This document shows, one piece after another, positions 1-6,237 of a stretch of DNA of 6,237 nucleotides. The notes under the pieces are model-generated. The model was not told the DNA's origin. It saw only the letters and a program-made list of their open reading frames with translations, and ran no database searches. Every line of letters begins with the position of its first letter. The stretch's first letter is position 1. A program made the translations under genes and the position numbers. The DNA is from Chloroflexota bacterium (GTDB lineage Bacteria; Chloroflexota; Anaerolineae; B4-G1; SLSP01): positions 1 to 6,237 of the forward strand of contig JAAZNO010000064.1 in NCBI GenBank assembly GCA_012798275.1. The letters are read 5' to 3'.

Positions 1-1564
1 CCCGGAGGACGCCCGGCTGATCGTTGACGAGCACCTGTACAAGGGACGTCCTGTCCCCCGGTTGATGTACAAAGGCCTCGAGGTCGAACCGTTGGAGGCG
101 CCGGCGTCCAAAGAGGTGCGCGTGGTGCTGCGCAATGTGGGGAAGATTGATCCGGGCAACATTGACGATTACATTGCACTGGATGGCTACGCGGCCCTGG
201 CGAAGGTGCTCACGGAGATGACGCCGGAGCAGGTGCTGGAGGAACTGAAACGTTCCGGCCTACGGGGGCGCGGCGGCGCGGGCTTCCCTACCCATCTCAA
301 ATGGACTTTTGCCCGCAATGCGCCGGGCGATGTGAAATACGTCATCTGCAACGGCGACGAGGGGGATCCGGGCGCCTTCATGAACCGCCGGGTGCTGGAA
401 GGAGATCCCCACGCGGTAATCGAAGGCATGGCGATTGCCGCTTACGTCATCGGAGCGCGCCAGGGGTACTTCTACGTGCGGGCGGAGTATCCCATTGCCG
501 TCAGCACGCTGCGGGTGGCGCTGGATCAGGCCCGCGAGTACGGGCTGTTGGGAGATCACATCCTCGGCACGGATTTCAGCTTCGATCTGGAAGTGCGCAT
601 GGGCGCGGGGGCATTCGTCTGCGGCGAGGAGACCGCGCTGATGCAGTCCATCGAGGGCTTGCGGGGTATGCCGCGCACCCGTCCGCCGTTCCCCGCGACT
701 TCCGGCCTGTGGGGTAAGCCGACCAACATCAACAACGTGGAGACCTATGCGAACGTCCCCCAGATCATCCTCAAGGGCGGGGAGTGGTTCGCCTCGATGG
801 GGACGGAGAAGAGCAAGGGGACCAAGACCTTTGCCATCGCGGGGAAGGTCAAGCGCACCGGGCTGATCGAGGTGCCGTTGGGGGTGACCATCCGCGAGAT
901 CGTCTACGACGTGGGCGGCGGCATCCTCAACGACAAGAAATTCAAGGCGGTGCAGACGGGTGGCCCGATGGGAGGGTGCATCCCGGAGAAATACCTGGAC
1001 CTGCCGGTGGATTACGATAACCTGGCCAAAGTGGGCTCCATCATGGGGTCGGGTGGCTTTGTGGTGATGGATGAAGACACCTGCATGGTGGACATTGCCC
1101 GGTTCTTCATGGAGTTCACGCAAGACGAATCGTGCGGCAAGTGCGTGCCGTGTCGTGTGGGCACCCGGCGGATGTTGGAGATTTTGAACAACATTTGCGC
1201 GGGGAAGGGCAAGCCGGGCGACATCGAGAGGCTGATCACCCTGGGAGAGGAAATCCGCGTCGGCTCGCTGTGCGGCCTGGGCCAGGGGGCGCCGAACCCC
1301 GTGCTGAGCACGATCGAATACTTCCGCGACGAATACGAGGCGCACATCTACGAGAAGCGCTGCCCCGCCAAGGTCTGCAAGGCCCTCATCGAGTACAAGA
1401 TCGAAGCCGCGACCTGCATCGGTTGCACGCGCTGCGCCCGTAACTGTCCGGTGAACGCCATTGCCGGTAAGGCCAGGCAGGTTCACGTCATTGATCCCGA
1501 AGTCTGCATTCGCTGCGGCATTTGTAAGCAGGTCTGCCCGGTGGATGCCGTGAAGATCGAGTGA
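1..1564 (+). CDS. hydB: NuoF-family flavoprotein subunit of [NiFe] hydrogenase, HydB/HndC/HoxF type with C-terminal 2[4Fe-4S] ferredoxin domain (5' partial)
   Basis: This is the FMN- and NAD(P)(H)-binding diaphorase subunit of a soluble hydrogenase. The reading frame is open from base 2 (520 visible residues), so the ATG at 62 is internal. The residues before it ([15 protein letters not shown]) are the end of a thioredoxin-like domain that also occurs in the second NuoF here. In visible numbering: FMN loop GRGGAGFP at 89-96, [11 protein letters not shown] at 116-126, dinucleotide motif [13 protein letters not shown] at 201-213, an SLBB-like middle, and the NuoF [4Fe-4S] ligands C378, C381, C384 and C424. 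The CPAKVC linker (C454, C459) is followed by two ferredoxin clusters (C472/475/478/482 and C502/505/508/512). The ferredoxin tail and GDPGAF signature are typical of HydB/HndC subunits, including electron-bifurcating ones. Family assignment is firm; bifurcation is inference. Whether the N-terminal [2Fe-2S] cysteines exist lies outside the window. The gene ends 12 bases before the NuoE-type gene. Confidence 0.93.
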   Translation, partial: PEDARLIVDEHLYKGRPVPRLMYKGLEVEPLEAPASKEVRVVLRNVGKIDPGNIDDYIALDGYAALAKVLTEMTPEQVLEELKRSGLRGRGGAGFPTHLKWTFARNAPGDVKYVICNGDEGDPGAFMNRRVLEGDPHAVIEGMAIAAYVIGARQGYFYVRAEYPIAVSTLRVALDQAREYGLLGDHILGTDFSFDLEVRMGAGAFVCGEETALMQSIEGLRGMPRTRPPFPATSGLWGKPTNINNVETYANVPQIILKGGEWFASMGTEKSKGTKTFAIAGKVKRTGLIEVPLGVTIREIVYDVGGGILNDKKFKAVQTGGPMGGCIPEKYLDLPVDYDNLAKVGSIMGSGGFVVMDEDTCMVDIARFFMEFTQDESCGKCVPCRVGTRRMLEILNNICAGKGKPGDIERLITLGEEIRVGSLCGLGQGAPNPVLSTIEYFRDEYEAHIYEKRCPAKVCKALIEYKIEAATCIGCTRCARNCPVNAIAGKARQVHVIDPEVCIRCGICKQVCPVDAVKIE

Positions 1565-1576
1565 CAAGGAGGCGGC

Positions 1577-2061
1577 ATGGACAAAGATCTGACCCAAACG
1601 GTACAACGGGTATTGATGCGCCACGGGAGCAACCGTGAGGCGTTGGTGGAAATATTGCACGAGCTCAACGCCGAGTTGGGCTACTTGAGCCAGGCGACGC
1701 TGGCGTTGGTGGCCGAGGCCCTGAAGCTGCCGTCCAGCCAGGTGCTCAGCGTGGCCAGCTTCTACAGTATGCTCGATCTGGAGCCGCGTGGCACGCACGT
1801 GATCAAATTCTGCCAGGACGCGCCGTGTCACGTCGCCGGGGGGCGCGAGGTGTGGGAGGCGCTGGAGCATGAGCTGGGAATTGGCTTCGGCGCGACCACG
1901 CCCGATGGTCGCTGGACGCTGTTGACGACGAGCTGCATCGGCGCTTGCGCGGTCGGCCCGGTGATGTTGGTGGATGAGGACATCTACGGCAATCTCACCC
2001 CGGAGCGGGTGCGGCAGATTCTGAAGCAGGTGGCTGAGCGGGACCAGGCAGGAGGTGCAGC

Positions 2062-2065
<4 letters not shown>
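1577..2065 (+). CDS. hoxE: NuoE/HoxE/HydC-type [2Fe-2S] thioredoxin-like subunit
   Basis: This small electron-transfer subunit (162 residues, normal for the family) partners a NuoF-type flavoprotein in hydrogenases, formate dehydrogenases and complex I. An N-terminal helical region (about 1-70, with the family pattern SVASFYSML at 58-66) precedes a thioredoxin-like fold. The four [2Fe-2S] ligands are intact: C79 and C84 (C-x4-C, CQDAPC), then C120 and C124 (C-x3-C, CIGAC). The start is supported by AAGGAGG at 1566-1572, four bases upstream of the ATG. Its stop overlaps the start of the next gene as ATGA, which implies translational coupling and hints that this NuoE is made with the second NuoF. 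It lies between two NuoF-type genes and could serve either. HoxE, HydC and HndA are equivalent names; the choice depends on the class of the whole complex. Confidence 0.94.
2050..2056 (+). promoter_or_regulatory. Ribosome binding site inside the end of the hoxE-type gene
   Basis: AGGAGGT lies five bases before the ATG at 2062, within the last codons of the upstream gene, whose stop overlaps this start as ATGA. The strong site and the overlap fix the start of the second NuoF. This start brings in the cysteine-free N-terminal domain, so that domain is not an artefact of picking too early a start. Confidence 0.8.
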
Positions 2066-3642
<1,577 letters not shown>

Positions 3643-3683
3643 CGGAGCCATCCATTAGAGCTGCTCGATTACAGACTTATTTC

Positions 3684-3689
3684 AAGGAG
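3684..3689 (+). promoter_or_regulatory. Ribosome binding site of the hoxU/nuoG-type gene
   Basis: AAGGAG lies 11 bases before the ATG at 3701, in a 58-base gap that is visibly richer in A and T than the rest of the window. No convincing promoter or terminator is seen in this gap, so read-through from the upstream genes is the simplest reading. Confidence 0.6.
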
Positions 3690-3700
3690 TAAAAAGACTC

Positions 3701-5398
3701 ATGAGCGAAATACACCTGACGATTAACGGACAAGAAGTTGTAGCACAGAGCGGTCAGACAGTTTTGGAAGCGGCGAAGGCTGCCGGCATTGACATTCCGG
3801 TGCTGTGTCACCATCCGGCGCTTTCCAACTGGGGCGCGTGCCGCATGTGCGTCGTCGAGGTTGAAGGGATGCGCACGGTCCAAACCGCATGTACGCTGCC
3901 GGCGGCTGAAGGCATGAAGATTTCGACGCACACCCCCAAAACCACCAGCCTGCGTAAATTCGTCCTCGAATTGCTGTTCTCAGAGCGCAATCATTACTGC
4001 ATGTATTGTCAGATGAGCGGCAACTGCGAGCTGCAGGATCAGGCTTACGCGCACGGGCTGGATCACTGGACTTACCCGCGCCCCTTTGAGAAGCTGAACG
4101 TTGACGCCTCACGCAAATATTTCATCATGGATCACAACCGCTGCATCCTGTGCTCGCGGTGTATCCGCGCCTGCGCTGAGGTTGCGGCAAATCACACGTT
4201 GGACCTGCGCAATCGCGGCGCCAAGACGATGGTGATTGCCGACCTGGATGTGCCTTTCGGCGAGTCAAGCTGCGTGGAGTGCGGCACCTGTCTGCAGGTC
4301 TGCCCTACCGGCGCGTTGGTGGACGCCAGAAGCGCTTACGGCGGGCGGGAGAAGGACGTGACTCACACCCCCACGACCTGTATGCAGTGCAGCATCGGCT
4401 GTGAGTTGGATGTGGTGACGCGCTATAGCCGTCTGCTCCGCGTGGATGGCGTCTGGGGCTCGGAGCCCAACGACGGCTTGCTCTGCGTGGATGGGCGTTT
4501 CAAGCCCTTGTACGAGGAGCGCAAGCGGGTGACCCGGCCGTTGCTCCGCAAGGACGGGGAGCTGGTCGAGGTCTCCTGGGGTGAAGCGCTCGCGGCGGTG
4601 GCGGACAAGCTCAAGGGCGGCTCCTGCCAGGGACTGGCGGCGTGCGCCACGACCAATGAGGCGCTCGCGGGCTTCGCTCACCTCATGAACCGCGTCGGCG
4701 GCAAGGGCGGGCGGCTTGAACCGCAAGCTCCCCCCCTGGGTTACGGCGTGCCTGGTCGGGTCACGGATGTGTTGAGCGCCGATTTCATCATCGTCGCCGG
4801 GGCGCAGCCGCTGGAGTATCAGCGCGTCATCGGCTATTTCATCCATCGCGCCGCTGACAAGGGTATCCCCGTCGCGGTCATCACCGATACGGAAAATGCT
4901 CTCAGCGAGCGGGCGTCCATGACGGTCGCTGCGGCGCAGGCGGGAGTCGTCGCTCAGGCGGCGGCAGCGGCGGAGAAGGTCGTGCTGGTCTACAGCATCG
5001 GCATCAAGCCTGAAGTGATCGCTGCCCTCAAGCCGTTGGGAGACAAAGTCCACTTCCTGGCGCTCGATCCGGCGCGCAACGGCAAGGGCGCGGAAGCGGC
5101 CGGCTTGCAGCCGTTGACGCCGGTTAAGGCCGATGTGGCTTACGTCTTGCTGGGGGAGCAGGCCCCGGAGGAAACGCTGCAACTGAAGGCGGGTTTCAAG
5201 GTCGTGCAGGCGGCCTATGTCTCGCCGCTGACGGAGCAGGCCGATGTCGTCTTGCCGACGCCTGTTTGGTCGGAGCGCCAGGGACATGTGACCACGCTCG
5301 ATGGGGCCGTCAAGCCGCTCCAGGTGGTGTTGCCCGCCCCGGCCGGCGTCCGCGACGAGACCGAGGTGTTCGAGCAGCTGTTGGGGCTGCTGGGATAG
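3701..5398 (+). CDS. hoxU: HoxU/NuoG-type multi-cluster iron-sulfur subunit with shortened molybdopterin-oxidoreductase-like domain
   Basis: This subunit wires electrons between the flavin modules and the hydrogenase dimer. Domains in order: plant-type [2Fe-2S] ferredoxin (C36, C47, C50, C64); the His-Cys [4Fe-4S] motif (H98, C100, C103, C109, in the H-x-C spacing of HoxU and formate dehydrogenases); two ferredoxin-type [4Fe-4S] clusters (C148/151/154/158 and C191/194/197/201); then a CxxCxxxC...C cluster (C227, C230, C234, C262) like N7 of NuoG. Residues 278-565 resemble a molybdopterin-oxidoreductase domain (RPLLRKDGELVEVSWGEAL, NGKGAEAAGLQP, ADVVLPTPVWSERQGH) but are far shorter than in formate dehydrogenase or full NuoG, with an Ala-rich stretch at 409-426. 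At 565 residues it falls between HoxU (about 240) and NuoG (usually 700-900). Molybdenum cofactor binding is unlikely. It could equally be called NuoG-like or HydA-like without the H-cluster; next to hoxY/hoxH, the HoxU role fits best. Confidence 0.92.
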   Translation: MSEIHLTINGQEVVAQSGQTVLEAAKAAGIDIPVLCHHPALSNWGACRMCVVEVEGMRTVQTACTLPAAEGMKISTHTPKTTSLRKFVLELLFSERNHYCMYCQMSGNCELQDQAYAHGLDHWTYPRPFEKLNVDASRKYFIMDHNRCILCSRCIRACAEVAANHTLDLRNRGAKTMVIADLDVPFGESSCVECGTCLQVCPTGALVDARSAYGGREKDVTHTPTTCMQCSIGCELDVVTRYSRLLRVDGVWGSEPNDGLLCVDGRFKPLYEERKRVTRPLLRKDGELVEVSWGEALAAVADKLKGGSCQGLAACATTNEALAGFAHLMNRVGGKGGRLEPQAPPLGYGVPGRVTDVLSADFIIVAGAQPLEYQRVIGYFIHRAADKGIPVAVITDTENALSERASMTVAAAQAGVVAQAAAAAEKVVLVYSIGIKPEVIAALKPLGDKVHFLALDPARNGKGAEAAGLQPLTPVKADVAYVLLGEQAPEETLQLKAGFKVVQAAYVSPLTEQADVVLPTPVWSERQGHVTTLDGAVKPLQVVLPAPAGVRDETEVFEQLLGLLG

Positions 5399-5429
5399 GG
5401 CGCGGGGCGTCGTGGCGTTCCCGCAGAGT

Positions 5430-5435
5430 AAGGAG
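5430..5435 (+). promoter_or_regulatory. Ribosome binding site that decides the hoxY start
   Basis: AAGGAG is followed by five bases and the ATG at 5441. An in-frame GTG at 5435 would give a protein two residues longer, but it overlaps this Shine-Dalgarno site and could not use it. The ATG at 5441 also gives the usual short N-terminus of HoxY. Confidence 0.75.
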
Positions 5436-5440
5436 TGACC

Positions 5441-5995
5441 ATGGGTAAGATCAAAGTAGCAACGCAATGGTTAGAGGCGTGCGCCGGCTGCCATATGTCG
5501 TTCCTGGATATTGACGAGCGGATCGTCGAGCTGTTCAGACGCATCGAGATGACGTCCTCGCCCATTACGGACCTCAAACATCCGCCTGAAGAGGGCGTGG
5601 AGGTGGGGATCCTCACCGGCGGGATTGGCAACGAGGACGAGAAGCACGAAGCCATCGAGATGCGCGAACGGGCGAAGGTGCTCATCGCCATGGGCGACTG
5701 TGCGGTCACCGGCGGCATTTGCACCATGCGCAACTTTTTCCCCACCGAAGAGGTGCTGCGGCGGGGGTATATTGAGACCGAGAGCACGGTGGATGGGGAG
5801 ATTCCGGTTCACGAGGACCTGGCTCCCCTGACGGACAAGGTCAGCGGCGTGGATGAGGTGGTGCCGGTGGACATTTACCTGCCCGGTTGCCCGCCTACCG
5901 CCGACGCTATCTGGTACGTGCTAACGGAATTGTTGGAGGGCCGGATGCCGAAGTTGGAGGGCAAGGTCCTGAAGTATGGGATGGATGGGGGGTAA
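5441..5995 (+). CDS. hoxY: [NiFe] hydrogenase small subunit HoxY (group 3)
   Basis: This is the electron-transfer small subunit of a cytoplasmic [NiFe] hydrogenase, carrying the proximal [4Fe-4S] cluster next to the NiFe site of HoxH. The protein has 184 residues, the compact size of HoxY proteins, with no twin-arginine signal peptide and no extra C-terminal cluster domain. The cluster ligands are visible: C14 and C17 (CAGC in the HoxY hallmark [14 protein letters not shown]), C87 (GDCAVTGG) and C150 (PGCPP). C94 is an additional cysteine near the third ligand (GGICTMRN), probably not a ligand. With only one cluster, electrons must pass directly to the NuoG/HoxU-type subunit encoded upstream. 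The stop lies eight bases before the hoxH start, a normal co-translated small/large subunit pair. The family is firm; group 3d versus a bifurcating relative cannot be settled from this subunit alone. Confidence 0.95.
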   Translation: MGKIKVATQWLEACAGCHMSFLDIDERIVELFRRIEMTSSPITDLKHPPEEGVEVGILTGGIGNEDEKHEAIEMRERAKVLIAMGDCAVTGGICTMRNFFPTEEVLRRGYIETESTVDGEIPVHEDLAPLTDKVSGVDEVVPVDIYLPGCPPTADAIWYVLTELLEGRMPKLEGKVLKYGMDGG

Positions 5996-6003
5996 AGTTT
6001 ACG

Positions 6004-6237
6004 ATGGCCGAAAAGATTACCATTTCACCCGTGACTCGCATCGAGGGTCACGCCAAGATCACGATCTATCTGGGCGAGGACGGCAAAGTCAAGGATTCCT
6101 ATTTCCACGTGGAGCAGTTCCGGGGCTTCGAGAAGTTCAGCGAGGGGCGCATGTTCTACGAAATGCCCCAGATCACGCCACGGACCTGCGGCATCTGCCC
6201 GGTAAGCCATCACCTGGCGGCTTCCAAAGCGTGTGAC
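6004..6237 (+). CDS. hoxH: [NiFe] hydrogenase large subunit HoxH, N-terminal part (3' partial)
   Basis: This is the start of the catalytic large subunit, which holds the NiFe(CN)2CO centre that splits or forms H2. Only 78 residues are visible; the frame is open to the right edge. The N-terminus [17 protein letters not shown] has the conserved RIEGH motif (R12-H16). The first nickel-binding motif (L1, RxCGxCxxxH) is present as [10 protein letters not shown], with C62, C65 and H69. The second cysteine pair (L2, near the C-terminus) and the protease cleavage site are outside the window, so activity cannot be fully judged. The start at 6004 is supported by a G-rich run at 5987-5992 about 11 bases upstream and by the family's usual N-terminus. 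The [13 protein letters not shown] context matches group 3 HoxH-type subunits. Confidence 0.94.
   Translation, partial: MAEKITISPVTRIEGHAKITIYLGEDGKVKDSYFHVEQFRGFEKFSEGRMFYEMPQITPRTCGICPVSHHLAASKACD

Noticed and set aside
62..64. ATG at 62 as the true start of the first NuoF
   Set aside because: The frame is open back to the window edge, and the upstream residues ([15 protein letters not shown]) match the N-terminal domain of the second NuoF. There is also no Shine-Dalgarno site before 62.
1139..1155. 17-base identical segment shared with 3424-3440
   Set aside because: It encodes the KCVPCR cluster motif in both NuoF genes. Conserved coding sequence explains it without a mobile repeat.
260..1870. 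Long minus-strand open frame (536 codons), and similar ones at 1984-3240 and 4265-5467
   Set aside because: They lie opposite well-supported genes, are rich in His, Arg, Ala and Gly as expected for the complement of GC-rich coding DNA, and show no recognisable motif. They are shadows.
5402..5424. Possible hairpin (GCGGG ... CCCGC) between the hoxU-type gene and hoxY
   Set aside because: Short stem, 13-base loop if only these bases pair, and no following T run, so not a convincing terminator. The genes are clearly meant to be co-expressed.
5435..5440. GTG start for hoxY
   Set aside because: The GTG overlaps the Shine-Dalgarno AAGGAG. The ATG at 5441 has proper spacing to that site.
5976..6236. 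Plus-strand open frame at the right end
   Set aside because: It overlaps the hoxH start in another frame. The frame from 6004 gives unmistakable HoxH sequence, including RIEGH and [10 protein letters not shown].

Overview
The window is one stretch of a plus-strand operon for a cytoplasmic, NAD(P)-linked multisubunit [NiFe] hydrogenase (group 3, Hox/Hyd type). Six genes in a row have the same orientation. The first is cut by the left edge and the last by the right edge. DNA is GC-rich (roughly 60% by eye), genes are tightly packed, all visible starts are ATG, and Shine-Dalgarno sites are good. This suggests a GC-rich anaerobic or facultative bacterium. Chloroflexota (for example Anaerolineae) would fit, but that is a weak guess from gene order and style.

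Layout: (1) bases <1-1564, a NuoF-family flavoprotein of the HydB/HndC type with a C-terminal 2[4Fe-4S] ferredoxin domain; (2) 1577-2065, a NuoE/HoxE-type [2Fe-2S] subunit; (3) 2062-3642, a second, clearly different NuoF-family flavoprotein with no ferredoxin tail and a cysteine-free N-terminal thioredoxin-like domain; (4) 3701-5398, a HoxU/NuoG-type iron-sulfur subunit carrying a shortened, probably cofactor-free molybdopterin-like C-terminal domain; (5) 5441-5995, the hydrogenase small subunit HoxY; (6) 6004->6237, the start of the large subunit HoxH, including the first nickel-binding cysteine pair. The longest intergenic gap is 58 bases, so no stretch over 300 bases lacks a gene.

Working model (inference): HoxH/HoxY oxidise or produce H2, and the NuoG-like protein wires electrons through a chain of clusters to flavin modules formed by NuoE with NuoF-type proteins. 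Having two different flavin subunits in one hydrogenase operon is the unusual point. The first has the ferredoxin-type tail found in electron-bifurcating HydB-like subunits. The second looks like a plain NADH-oxidising NuoF whose N-terminal cluster has been lost. The complex may therefore have two FMN/NAD sites or use them alternatively, possibly coupling H2, NAD(H) and ferredoxin. This cannot be proved from sequence alone.
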